This document shows, piece by piece, positions 43,752-52,338 of a DNA stretch of 64,000 nucleotides. Source of the stretch: an uncultured Erythrobacter sp. Its GTDB lineage: Bacteria > Pseudomonadota > Alphaproteobacteria > Sphingomonadales > Sphingomonadaceae. The DNA lies in NCBI GenBank assembly GCA_947499505.1, contig CANMOQ010000002.1:62001-126000 (forward strand), given 5' to 3'. Below the pieces are notes generated by a model. That model searched no databases, was not told where the DNA came from, and saw only the letters and a program-made list of their open reading frames with translations. Positions within the stretch are counted from its first letter, which is position 1, and the number at the start of each line of letters is the position of its first letter. A program made the position numbers and the translations under genes.

Positions 43752-45034
43752 CCCATCATCCCCCGCTTCGGTCCCAGATAGCCAAATAGATAGGCCGCCA
43801 CTTTGCGCATTTGGATTTCTTCTGCGCCTTCGGTGATCCGGTAACGGCGGTGATGGCGATAGATATGCTCGAACGGTTTATGCCGTGAATAGCCGATCCC
43901 GCCATGCACTTGCATCGCCCGGTCGGCGGCCTCGCACACCAGCCGGTTCGCCCAATAATTGCACATCGAAACCTTGTCCGAAATGCTCCGCTCAATCTCC
44001 TTGTGCGGCATATTGTCCATCTGCCACGCGGTCTTGTAGATCAGCATCCTCAGCATTTCGCACTGCGTCGCCAGCTCCACCAGCGGGAATTGGATCGCCT
44101 GATTTTTCGCCAGCTCCTCGCCAAAGGGTTTGCGCTCCCGCGCATATATGACGCTTTCCTCTACGCAATAGGTCGCCGCGCCCAGCGAAGACGCCGCCTG
44201 GCGAATGCGGTTCTGGTGAACGAAGCTCTGCGCCAGCGCGAGCCCGCGTCCCTCCTCACCCAGCATTGCACTTTCCGGCACCCAGACATTGCTGAGCGAG
44301 AGGCGCGGATGGTCGGTGGGCATATTGAACGTCCACATCCATTCCTCGATTTTGAGACCGTCAGTGGGGTTCGGCACGAGCAGACAGGTGATGCCGCGCG
44401 CGTCCCCCGCCTTACCATCGGTTCGCGCAAACACCGCGCAATGTGTGGCGACATGCATGCCGGTGATCCACATCTTCTCACCATCGATCCGGTATCCCGG
44501 CACCCCGTCGCGCGTTTCCTTGACCGCGCGCGTTTCCATATGGGTCGCGTCGGAGCCGTGCTCCGCTTCGGTCAGGCCAAAGGCGACGCGCCTTGTGCGC
44601 TCAAATCCGCCGGTGATGAACTCCTGTTTCTGCGCCTCAGTGCCGAAGGTGTCGAACATCGTGACAAAGGGGAAGTTGCCGACGATGCTGTGTTCGTTTT
44701 GCAGATCATTGTGGAGGCCAAGACCGCGCTGAGCGAAGTGATCGCGGATCGCAGCCATCCAGAGGTTGGAGCCATCCTTGCCGCCATATTGCGCAGGCGC
44801 GGAGAAGCGCCAATGGCCGGCTTTGTCAGCGCGCGCGGTGGCCTCGTGCAGCAGGACCTCCCACTCCTCGCGCGGCAGGCCGCCCTTGTCCCAATCGGTG
44901 CGCGCATGCTCACGGCGGTGGTCGAAGAAGCGGATGTTGTCATCTTGTTGTTCAAGCGGTTTGATCTCAGCCTCGATAAAGGCGTCGAGCTCGTCGAGAT
45001 AGGCCTGAAGATCTGCGGGAATTGCGAAATCCAT
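43748..45034 (-). CDS. Acyl-CoA dehydrogenase
   Basis: 428 residues. FAD enzyme of beta-oxidation type: YGGKDGSNLWMAAIRDHFAQ in the N-terminal helices, FGLTEAEHGSDATHMET and GEKMWITGMHVATHC around the flavin, REPFGEEL-like RERKPFGEELAKNQAIQF, and QVHGGIGYSRHKPFEHIYRH with RITEGAEEIQMRKVAAYLFG at the end. Directly follows the kinase-like gene with no gap. This pair mirrors ACAD10/11 and the bacterial 4-hydroxyacid pathway, where a phosphorylated 4-hydroxyacyl-CoA is converted to a substrate for beta-oxidation. Confidence 0.92.
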   Translation of the reverse strand: MDFAIPADLQAYLDELDAFIEAEIKPLEQQDDNIRFFDHRREHARTDWDKGGLPREEWEVLLHEATARADKAGHWRFSAPAQYGGKDGSNLWMAAIRDHFAQRGLGLHNDLQNEHSIVGNFPFVTMFDTFGTEAQKQEFITGGFERTRRVAFGLTEAEHGSDATHMETRAVKETRDGVPGYRIDGEKMWITGMHVATHCAVFARTDGKAGDARGITCLLVPNPTDGLKIEEWMWTFNMPTDHPRLSLSNVWVPESAMLGEEGRGLALAQSFVHQNRIRQAASSLGAATYCVEESVIYARERKPFGEELAKNQAIQFPLVELATQCEMLRMLIYKTAWQMDNMPHKEIERSISDKVSMCNYWANRLVCEAADRAMQVHGGIGYSRHKPFEHIYRHHRRYRITEGAEEIQMRKVAAYLFGYLGPKRGMMG

Positions 45035-46378
45035 TTAGTCGTCTCCACTCCACTTTTTACGAGCCACGGCAAGGGCTGGGTATTTGGGTACGTCAGCCTC
45101 TAGCTTGGTCAGCGCCTCAAGCCGTAGTTTTGCCAGAAGCTCGGGCGTATCAGTCCGATATTCTCCTGCAAGGAGGCTATCAGAGAGCTGCTTGTCCCAT
45201 TCGGCGGGATTGGTCGTCTGATTTCGAAACACCATTCCCAGCGCGTTGCGAGCAACCGCAAGCTGGAAACGGTCGTGGCCGGATAGTTGGTCTTTGATTG
45301 TTCCCAGCCACTCCGAAACGGCGAGCACGAGTTCACGGTCCTGCGCTTCGCCCCAGTCTTGATTCCAGAAATCTAGTGTTCCTATGATCCTCGCCTTCTC
45401 CTTCTCCGGCGCATCCTCCTCCAGCAGCATCAGCAGATCGAGCTCCTGCTCGCTTGTCCGGCGCGAGATCACTACACGCTCCAGCATCCGGTCCTCGCCG
45501 CTGCGCCAGATCTGCGCCATCTTCAGGCAACCCAGCGCCCACCAGACCGTGCGGTGGATCAGCCAATAGCGGAAGCGGGCGGGGTCAACCGTGCAGCCAC
45601 TCTCCGCCTCATAGGCTGCGAAATATGCCTCCAGCGAGCCAAGCCCGAGCGCCGGTCGATCGTACCGCGCAAACCGCCACACCGCCATGCAGCCAAACGC
45701 CAAGTCCTCGTGCCGGTCACCGAAATGCGCCAGCTCCCAATCAAGCACTCCCGTCAGATGCCCCTCTTCCGCCAACAGATTACCAAGCCTGTAATCGCCG
45801 TGGTTGAGCACAGGCTCGCAAGGCTCAGGGCAATTGTCCTCCATCCATTTCAGCCCCAGCGCGATGATCGGGCGATCACCGCCCGCCTCTTCAAACTGCG
45901 CGCGCAGATCAGCAATGGCCGCTCGGTAGTCCATAACCGGCACGGCAGCGGGCACATCATCGCGGGTGAGCGAGTGAATGCGGGCCAAGTCCTGCGCCGC
46001 CTCACGCAGCAGAGCATCCGCCTCATCAAACTGCAGGATCACCTTGGGGTTCGGCGTCCCCGGCAGCGCGCGCATTACAAAGCCGCTGCCGATGCCATCT
46101 TCGGGCTGTAACTCCGCAATCACCTCGGGCGCAGTCACACCGGCGGCTTTCGCGGCGCGAATCACTGCTGCCTCAGTATCGTGACCAAACGGGCGGTCCG
46201 CCATGAACTCAAGGCTGGGCGCGCGGCGCAGCACGAAAGCCTCGCCGCCGCTGAAAAACCGCCAGCTTTCCATGGTCGCACCGCCGGTCAGCCGCTCAAG
46301 CCCGGCTGGAGCCTCCATCCCAGTGCGCGCCAAAACCCGGCTCAGCCCTTCCGTCAGATCATCGGCGCTCAATGTCAT
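45035..46378 (-). CDS. APH-type kinase-like protein paired with the acyl-CoA dehydrogenase
   Basis: 447 residues from the ATG at 46378 (GAGGGG before it). Aminoglycoside-phosphotransferase fold: GGATMESWRF and EAFVLRRAP (ATP-binding Lys replaced by Arg), catalytic loop LNHGDYRLGNLL and metal-binding GVLDWELAHFGD. The last 110 residues are a helical extension (RIIGTLDFWNQDWGEAQDRE) often seen in this subfamily. Its stop abuts the dehydrogenase start, so they form a unit, as in ACAD10/11. Likely substrate a hydroxyacyl-CoA, not an antibiotic. Confidence 0.85.
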   Translation of the reverse strand: MTLSADDLTEGLSRVLARTGMEAPAGLERLTGGATMESWRFFSGGEAFVLRRAPSLEFMADRPFGHDTEAAVIRAAKAAGVTAPEVIAELQPEDGIGSGFVMRALPGTPNPKVILQFDEADALLREAAQDLARIHSLTRDDVPAAVPVMDYRAAIADLRAQFEEAGGDRPIIALGLKWMEDNCPEPCEPVLNHGDYRLGNLLAEEGHLTGVLDWELAHFGDRHEDLAFGCMAVWRFARYDRPALGLGSLEAYFAAYEAESGCTVDPARFRYWLIHRTVWWALGCLKMAQIWRSGEDRMLERVVISRRTSEQELDLLMLLEEDAPEKEKARIIGTLDFWNQDWGEAQDRELVLAVSEWLGTIKDQLSGHDRFQLAVARNALGMVFRNQTTNPAEWDKQLSDSLLAGEYRTDTPELLAKLRLEALTKLEADVPKYPALAVARKKWSGDD

Positions 46379-46473
46379 CACTTCCCCTCGCGTCCATTCG
46401 CTGTAAGAAGTGCACGCAGATATGAGCGACGGCAAGCTCTCGCTTACTCGCAATGGAAAGACGACGACTCGCA

Positions 46474-47820
46474 ATGAAGAAACGATACGTAGCGCTGAGC
46501 GCTCTCGCCCTGCTCGGAATTGGCGCAGGCACCGCAGCCTATGTCGCCAGCCCGACCGTACACGAGGGTATGGATGGCGAGACCCCGGAGCTCGGGCGCT
46601 ATGGCGAGTATCAGGTCGGGACGCAGGAGATGTTGATCGGCATCCCTGATCGGATCAGCTTCACCAAAGTGGGCATGGCGACAGGACAGCTCTCTGAGAA
46701 TGGGGAGATGCCCATGCTGCAAGTGCGCATGTTCTACCCGGCGGAGGTCGCCGCAGGCGCAGAGCCAATCACCTACACACACACCATGACCCCGCCCGCG
46801 ATGGAGCCTGTGCCGCTGGAATACACAGGACGCGCCTTCGCCGATGCCACACCGCTTTCTCAGGGTTCATTCCCGCTCGTCATCATGAGCCACGGTTTCA
46901 ATGGCTGGAGCACGCAGTTCAGCAATCTGGCGGAACACATCGCCTCGCGCGGCTATGTCGTCGCCTCAATTGACCATGCCGATATGACAATCGAGGGGGT
47001 CACGGACTTCATCCATTCGTTCAATCTGGTGCTGGCCAACCGCACGATCGACCAACGGCAAGTGCTTGCTGAGATCAAGGGGAACCAGCAGTCGGACCAG
47101 ACAGGCCTGTTTGGACTGATCGACCCAGAGCAGGTTGCCGTTATCGGCTATTCCATGGGCGGTTACGGCGCGCTGGCGACGGCGGGCGGCGACTATGACT
47201 ATGATAGCGAGACCTTTGGCCAAGTGCCCGAGCCGGCTCTGGCGCAGATGCGCGAGGCGGCGAGCGACGACGCGGGCGTCGATGCCGTTGTCGCCTTTGC
47301 GCCATGGGGCGGACAACCAGACAACCGCGTATGGAGCGCCGAGACGCTTGGCCAGATCACCGCGCCTGTTCTGCTAGTCTCTGGCAGCGAGGATGACGTT
47401 TCCAATTACGCTGACGGGATCAGCTGGATTTTCGACCAATTGACCGGGACGGCTCGGCACATGCTGGTCTACCGCGAGGCCCGTCATAACACCGTGGGCA
47501 ATGACTTCGCTGTGCCGGATGATGCACCGTTCCGCGTCGCAGAGTTCCTGGCCGAACCGGTGTGGCGGCAAGACCGCATCAACGGCATCAACCAGCATTT
47601 CGTCGCCGCATTCCTCGACCTGCATCTGAAGGGCGATGCGGACAAGGCGAGCTATCTCAACGTGCCAGCGCCGAACTCCAATAACAGCAGCTGGGAGACC
47701 AGCTTTGGCGAACAGCTCAATGGCAAGTTTGCAGGATCGGACGAAGCAGAGCATTGGCGCGGGTTCCAGCGCCGCTGGGCTGTCGGTCTGGAGTTACTCA
47801 GCAAACCAGCTGGCGAATAG
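46474..47820 (+). CDS. Exported alpha/beta hydrolase (dienelactone/PAF-acetylhydrolase-like)
   Basis: 448 residues from the ATG at 46474; an ATG at 46453 is possible. Signal peptide or anchor (YVALSALALLGIGAGTAAYV). Hydrolase core: FPLVIMSHGFNGWSTQFSNL, ASRGYVVASIDHADMTIEGV, nucleophile elbow VAVIGYSMGGYGALATAGG, PVLLVSGSEDDVS and His in YREARHNTVGNDF. The arrangement matches secreted esterases of the platelet-activating-factor acetylhydrolase/dienelactone hydrolase group. Divergent from the kinase gene. Confidence 0.82.
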   Translation: MKKRYVALSALALLGIGAGTAAYVASPTVHEGMDGETPELGRYGEYQVGTQEMLIGIPDRISFTKVGMATGQLSENGEMPMLQVRMFYPAEVAAGAEPITYTHTMTPPAMEPVPLEYTGRAFADATPLSQGSFPLVIMSHGFNGWSTQFSNLAEHIASRGYVVASIDHADMTIEGVTDFIHSFNLVLANRTIDQRQVLAEIKGNQQSDQTGLFGLIDPEQVAVIGYSMGGYGALATAGGDYDYDSETFGQVPEPALAQMREAASDDAGVDAVVAFAPWGGQPDNRVWSAETLGQITAPVLLVSGSEDDVSNYADGISWIFDQLTGTARHMLVYREARHNTVGNDFAVPDDAPFRVAEFLAEPVWRQDRINGINQHFVAAFLDLHLKGDADKASYLNVPAPNSNNSSWETSFGEQLNGKFAGSDEAEHWRGFQRRWAVGLELLSKPAGE

Positions 47821-47878
47821 CTGATATTTCCATACATCGGCGTTTGGTCGGCGCCTGGAACACGTTTCGCGTTTTCGA

Positions 47879-47954
47879 AAGTGTGACTTTTGGCCGAAAG
47901 TGTCTCACTTTCAATGTCTTAGGTCAGATCGCGCAGCGCGAAGTGTGACTTTTG
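47879..47954 (-). repeat. Paired intergenic repeat, locus B (CAAAAGTCACACTT twice, minus strand)
   Basis: AAGTGTGACTTTTG at 47879-47892 and 47941-47954, 62 bases apart. It is the reverse complement of locus A at 34068-34142, with nearly the same pair spacing. Between the two copies lies a palindrome, AAAGTGTCTCACTTT (47898-47912). Confidence 0.8.
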
Positions 47955-48040
47955 AGAGAATCGACGCAAATGCTCGCCTTCGCCGAGTGAAAACACTCGA
48001 TCACACGCGAGGAATAGACGGTTCAACGAGCCTCACGACA

Positions 48041-48064
48041 CCTACTCGCAAGCCCGCGAGTAGG
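48041..48064. terminator. Perfect 9-bp hairpin between convergent genes
   Basis: CCTACTCGC, loop AAGCCC, GCGAGTAGG, followed by AAAA. Lies between the hydrolase (plus) and M48 (minus) stops; works as RNA hairpin in either direction, although no T tract follows on the plus strand. Confidence 0.5.
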
Positions 48065-48098
48065 AAAACCGCGCGCGTTTCAACACACAAAAGCAAAC

Positions 48099-48122
48099 GG
48101 CCGCCCAGTCTCCCGAGCGGCC
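48099..48122 (-). terminator. Terminator of the M48 protease gene
   Basis: GGCCGC (48099-48104) and GCGGCC (48117-48122). On the minus strand the stem is followed by GTTTGCTTTTG. It lies 32 bases past the protease stop. Confidence 0.6.
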
Positions 48123-48153
48123 GCTGCAAATATCTTGAAACGCCTAAGCGTGT

Positions 48154-48924
48154 TTAGCTCAGCTTTTTGCGCATCCGCTTCGCGCGCGATTGCGGGCTTG
48201 GGTGCGTCTTCAGCAGGTCAATTCCGCCGCCAGAGCTCATCGTGCCCAGCTTTTCCATCGCCGTCACACAAGCTTCAGCGTTGTAATTGTTCGCTTTCAT
48301 AAACTCGAGCGCATAATCATCCGAATTCCGCTCCGCCTTTTGCGAGTGCTGAGCGGTGATCACATCGCCGAACAATTTGCCCAGCTCTGAGTTTGCCAGA
48401 CGGCGCACATCGCTGCTCGCCGTGCCAGCCACGCTCAGCGCCGCGTCTTGCTGCAAAGTGCGCTTCATGCGCTTCTTACCATGCTCCAGCTTCACGTGGC
48501 CGATCTCATGACCGATCACACAGCGCAGCTCATCATCTTCAAACTTGTCCATCAGGCCGGCGAACACACGCACGGTGCCATCACCCATGGCGAACGCGTT
48601 CACGTCCTTCACCAGATAGGCTTTGATATCGAGGTCGAGACCATCATAGCTGTCGAGCCCTTCAGTAAGCGCAGCAAGGCGCTGACCATAGGGATCGTCC
48701 ATAGTGGCAACTGGGTTTTGGCTGTCCATTTCCTCAGACATTTGGCTGAAGAAACTGACGATTTCCTCATCAGAATAGCTCGCCGCCTCGGCGACCTTCT
48801 TGGCGGATTTGACGACATTGCCGACATTAAATTGTGCTTGCAAAGGCATTGCTGCGCCCAGCCCAGCAACAGCAGCCACAGCTGCCAGCATGATGCCGCG
48901 CGACTTAGAAAACTTGAGTGCCAT
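48154..48924 (-). CDS. Exported M48-family metalloprotease
   Basis: 256 residues. Signal peptide (RGIMLAAVAAVAGLGAAMPL). M48 core with the zinc motif CVIGHEIGHVKLEHG, a third ligand in AERNSDDYALEFMKANNYN and the C-terminal LLKTHPSPQSRAKRMRK typical of YggG/LoiP-like proteases. Acts in periplasmic protein quality control. Followed by a terminator; single gene. Confidence 0.9.
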   Translation of the reverse strand: MALKFSKSRGIMLAAVAAVAGLGAAMPLQAQFNVGNVVKSAKKVAEAASYSDEEIVSFFSQMSEEMDSQNPVATMDDPYGQRLAALTEGLDSYDGLDLDIKAYLVKDVNAFAMGDGTVRVFAGLMDKFEDDELRCVIGHEIGHVKLEHGKKRMKRTLQQDAALSVAGTASSDVRRLANSELGKLFGDVITAQHSQKAERNSDDYALEFMKANNYNAEACVTAMEKLGTMSSGGGIDLLKTHPSPQSRAKRMRKKLS

Positions 48925-48967
48925 GGTTTGCGACCCCTCTTAACTAATCAAACTTCAGACGTTCCGA

Positions 48968-50395
48968 CTATGCCGGAACATTGTCCTTCTTTACAGTAAT
49001 TACTTGCGGATAAGTGAATTCTTTCAGGCCTTCCTTGCCGTATTCCGCGCCAAAGCCGGATTGCTTATGCCCGCCAAACGGAGCGAACGGCGACAGGTGC
49101 ATGAATTCGTTGACCCACACAGTGCCGGTTTCCAGCTGCTCTGCAATCTCAACGCCCTTGTCCGGGTCAGCCGTCCAGACCGCACCGGCCAGGCCATATT
49201 CTGAATTGTTCGCGCGCTCGATCACTTCTTCCTCGGTGGAGAATTTCATCAGCGGCATAACTGGTCCAAACTGCTCCTCAGCCACGATCCGCGCGTCTTC
49301 GGGCGGATTGTCGAGAATGGTGATCGGCACGTAGTAGCCAGAGCCCGATGGATCTGTTTCCCCGCCGACCAGGAATTTATAGCCATTGTCTTTGGCATCC
49401 TCGATCAGCTCGACCACGCGGTCAAACTGCTTCTTGTTCTGGATCGGCCCGACACCAGTGCCTTGCTGAGCGCCATCGCCGACCTTCACTTGGCTCGCAT
49501 ATTCAGCGATCGCAGCGGACAGCTCGTCATAGATATCCTCGTGGATATAGATGCGCTTCGCCGCGATGCAGACTTGGCCAGCATTCTGGAAACTGGACCA
49601 GAACAATTGTTCAGCCACCTTCTTAGGGTCGGCATCGGGCATGACGATGGAGGCATCATTGCCGCCCAGCTCCAGCGTGATGCGTTTGAGGTCGGCGCTC
49701 GCGCCTTCCATGATCTTTTTGCCCGTCGCGGTCGACCCGGTGAAGGTGATCTTGTCGATATCAGGATGCGATGTGATCATCGGACCCAAATCATCATTGC
49801 CGGTGATGATGTTAACGACGCCCGCTGGCACTTTGTCCGCGATCAGCTCTGCAATGCGCAGGGTTGTGAGCGGGGTAAACGGCGAGGTTTTGAGCACAAT
49901 CGTGCAGCCGGAAAGCATCGCAGGCACGATCTTCTGGATCGCCATCATCACTGGGAAGTTCCACGGCACAATGCCGCCGACCACGCCGACAGGTACGCGG
50001 CGCGTCCGGCTCAACCGGGCATCGCTGTCTTCGTTGATCTCATCTTCCAGTTCGAGGGTGGATTGCGCCGCAGAAATAGCGGCGGCGCCGTAAATCTCGA
50101 CCTTGGCTTGCTGGTGCGGCTTGCCTTGCTCGCTGGTCAGCAGGCGGAACAGCTCATCGGCGTTTTCCTTGATCGTGTCAGAGACCGCCATGATCGCCGC
50201 ACGGCGTTCTTCCAATGGGGTTTTCTTCCAGGTCTTGAAGGCGGCGCGGGCGGCGGCGACAGCTTGGTCGAGCTCCGCCTGACCACAAGCTGGCACCTGG
50301 CCGATGACTTCTTCATTGGCTGGATTGACCACGTCGAGCATGTCGGTGGTGGAAATCATCTCGCCATTGATGAGATTTTTGTACTGGGTGACCAT
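48968..50395 (-). CDS. NAD(P)-dependent aldehyde dehydrogenase
   Basis: 475 residues, full length for the family. VPWNFPVMMAIQKIVPAMLS (coenzyme fold entry), FTGSTATGKKIM, catalytic Glu in LELGGNDASIVMPD and catalytic Cys in FQNAGQVCIAAKRIYIHEDI, then EEQFGPVMPLMKF and the C-terminal FGGHKQSGFGAEYGKEGL. Broad-specificity aldehyde oxidation; substrate not deducible. Divergent from the GST gene at 50571. Confidence 0.92.
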   Translation of the reverse strand: MVTQYKNLINGEMISTTDMLDVVNPANEEVIGQVPACGQAELDQAVAAARAAFKTWKKTPLEERRAAIMAVSDTIKENADELFRLLTSEQGKPHQQAKVEIYGAAAISAAQSTLELEDEINEDSDARLSRTRRVPVGVVGGIVPWNFPVMMAIQKIVPAMLSGCTIVLKTSPFTPLTTLRIAELIADKVPAGVVNIITGNDDLGPMITSHPDIDKITFTGSTATGKKIMEGASADLKRITLELGGNDASIVMPDADPKKVAEQLFWSSFQNAGQVCIAAKRIYIHEDIYDELSAAIAEYASQVKVGDGAQQGTGVGPIQNKKQFDRVVELIEDAKDNGYKFLVGGETDPSGSGYYVPITILDNPPEDARIVAEEQFGPVMPLMKFSTEEEVIERANNSEYGLAGAVWTADPDKGVEIAEQLETGTVWVNEFMHLSPFAPFGGHKQSGFGAEYGKEGLKEFTYPQVITVKKDNVPA

Positions 50396-50570
50396 GGGAA
50401 TGCCTCTCTCGAATCTTTTTGGATTACTCTCGCCAATCTAGGTGGACCTTTGACCAGCAAAGTTCAATCGCATTTGCAGGTCGCACGATAATGCTTGCGC
50501 TCGCCAGCGACCACGATCAATTGCACAGTGCAACCGAAAATCTGGCCCCGGCCCGGAAGAGGAACAAGAT

Positions 50571-51275
50571 ATGTCCGACGCCCCGAACGACCTTGTCATC
50601 TATGGCAGCCCCGTCTCTCCATTCGTGCGCAAAGTCGCCGCCGTGTGCTTGGAAAAAGGCACCGCCTTTGACGTTGAGCCGGTCAATGTGTTCGACCCGC
50701 CGCAATGGTTCAAAGACATCTCGCCGATGAAGCGCATTCCCGTGCTGCGCGATCGCTCGATCGCAACTGAAGGCGTTGACGGCACCATCGCCGACTCGTC
50801 AGCCATCTGCGGCTACATCGAAGCCAAGCATCCTGAGACCGCGCTGTACCCGGCTGAACCCTTTGCCTACGGACGCGCGCTGAGTTTGGAGGAATATGCC
50901 GACACGACCTTGGCGCTGGCCGGGGGGCTCGGCATCTTTCGCCCCATCTTTTTTGCGATCACCAAGGGCGAGGCGCCTGATCTGGAGACCGCGCGCGAGA
51001 CTTGGGCCACCAAATTGCCGCCCGTGTTTGACTATCTGGAAGGCGCGCTGGGCGATAATGAGTTTTTTGTCGGCGATGCTCTGTCGATTGCAGATATTTC
51101 GATCGCTTGCTGCTTGATGCAAGTCTCGCTGGTCGCGGAAACGCCGCTCGACAAATGGCCACGCTTTGCCGCCCATTTTGAGCGCATGCAGGCGCGCCCA
51201 TCGATTGCTGGGCCATACGCTCAGGCCGATAAGGCTGTTCGCAAAGGCTTGCCGGAACGCATTGACCTGACTTAA
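50571..51275 (+). CDS. Glutathione S-transferase family protein
   Basis: 234 residues. Thioredoxin-like N-terminal domain (LVIYGSPVSPFVRKVAAVCL; MKRIPVLRDRSIATEGVDGT with the cis-Pro and glutathione-binding SAICGYIEAKHP) and a helical C-terminal domain (FVGDALSIADISIACCLMQV with the N-capping Asp). Detoxification or conjugation; substrate unknown. 57 bases before the MTA phosphorylase gene on the same strand. Confidence 0.88.
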   Translation: MSDAPNDLVIYGSPVSPFVRKVAAVCLEKGTAFDVEPVNVFDPPQWFKDISPMKRIPVLRDRSIATEGVDGTIADSSAICGYIEAKHPETALYPAEPFAYGRALSLEEYADTTLALAGGLGIFRPIFFAITKGEAPDLETARETWATKLPPVFDYLEGALGDNEFFVGDALSIADISIACCLMQVSLVAETPLDKWPRFAAHFERMQARPSIAGPYAQADKAVRKGLPERIDLT

Positions 51276-51332
51276 CGCTTTCTTGGCGGTTCAGCCCGCA
51301 TCGGGCATGCTCTTTCGCGCAATATTCAAAGG

Positions 51333-52214
51333 ATGACACGCATGGCCGGCCCATGGACAATCGGGATCATCGGAGGCTCTGGCCTCTACAATATCGAAGG
51401 GCTGAAAGCGCAGCAGTGGATCGCGGTTGAGACCCCTTGGGGCGAGCCATCAGACGAGATCTTGTGCGGTCGGATTGGCGATGTGCGCGTGCGTTTTCTG
51501 CCGCGTCATGGCCGGGGCCATCCGATCAGCCCGAGCGAGGTCAATGCGCGGGCCAATATCGACGCGCTGAAACGCGCTGGCTGCACCGACATTCTGGCTA
51601 TCTCCGCCGTCGGCTCGCTGCGTGAAGAGCTGCCTCCGGGCCATTTCGTGGTGGTCGACCAGTTCATTGATCAGACCAAAGGGCGCCCCTCAACCTATTA
51701 CGGTTCCGGTTTTGTGACCCATGTCTCCATGGCCGATCCGGTGTGCGAGCGGCTGTCGGAAATGGCCGCTGATGCTATCACCGAGGCGAAGGGCAAATTT
51801 ACCGCCGGAGCAACTTATCTGGCGATGGAGGGCCCGCAATTTTCCACCCGCGCGGAAAGCCGGATGTACCGCGAATGGGGCGCAGATGTGATCGGGATGA
51901 CCGCCATGCCAGAGGCAAAGCTCGCCCGCGAGGCAGAGCTGCCCTATGCGCTGGTCGGCATGGTCACCGATTTCGATTGCTGGCGTGAAGGCGAAGCGGT
52001 GGACGTGGCGCAGGTCGTCACTCAGATGCAGTCCAATGGCGATCTGGCGCGCGAGATGATTGTGCGCCTGATCAATGCGCTACCCGATGGTCGCAAACCC
52101 TCACCGATTGACACTGCGCTGGATGACGCAGTGATCACCGCACCTGATGAGCATGATCCAGAATTGCTCACTCGCCTGGATGCGGTTGCAGGCCGTTTGA
52201 TCGGGCCGCTCTAA
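51333..52214 (+). CDS. mtnP: S-methyl-5'-thioadenosine phosphorylase
   Basis: 293 residues. Phosphorolysis of methylthioadenosine to adenine and methylthioribose-1-phosphate in methionine salvage. Hallmarks: IGIIGGSGLYNIEGL, LPRHGRGHPISPSEVNARAN, TDILAISAVGSLREELPPG, YLAMEGPQFSTRAESRMYRE and MTAMPEAKLAREAELPYALV, as in MTAP/PNP type II. Met1 (51333) or Met4 (51342) may be the start. The rest of the methionine salvage pathway is not in the window. Confidence 0.93.
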   Translation: MTRMAGPWTIGIIGGSGLYNIEGLKAQQWIAVETPWGEPSDEILCGRIGDVRVRFLPRHGRGHPISPSEVNARANIDALKRAGCTDILAISAVGSLREELPPGHFVVVDQFIDQTKGRPSTYYGSGFVTHVSMADPVCERLSEMAADAITEAKGKFTAGATYLAMEGPQFSTRAESRMYREWGADVIGMTAMPEAKLAREAELPYALVGMVTDFDCWREGEAVDVAQVVTQMQSNGDLAREMIVRLINALPDGRKPSPIDTALDDAVITAPDEHDPELLTRLDAVAGRLIGPL

Positions 52215-52338
52215 CCGCGCGCCCGGCGGCGTCGGTGTTCCCACACTTCACGGCCGTTTACACTGGGGCTTGCGCGGCGATCCATCCGGGTTCAGATCAC
52301 TGGATCAGTGCAACTATTCAAGGTGCGAATCGCAAGCC

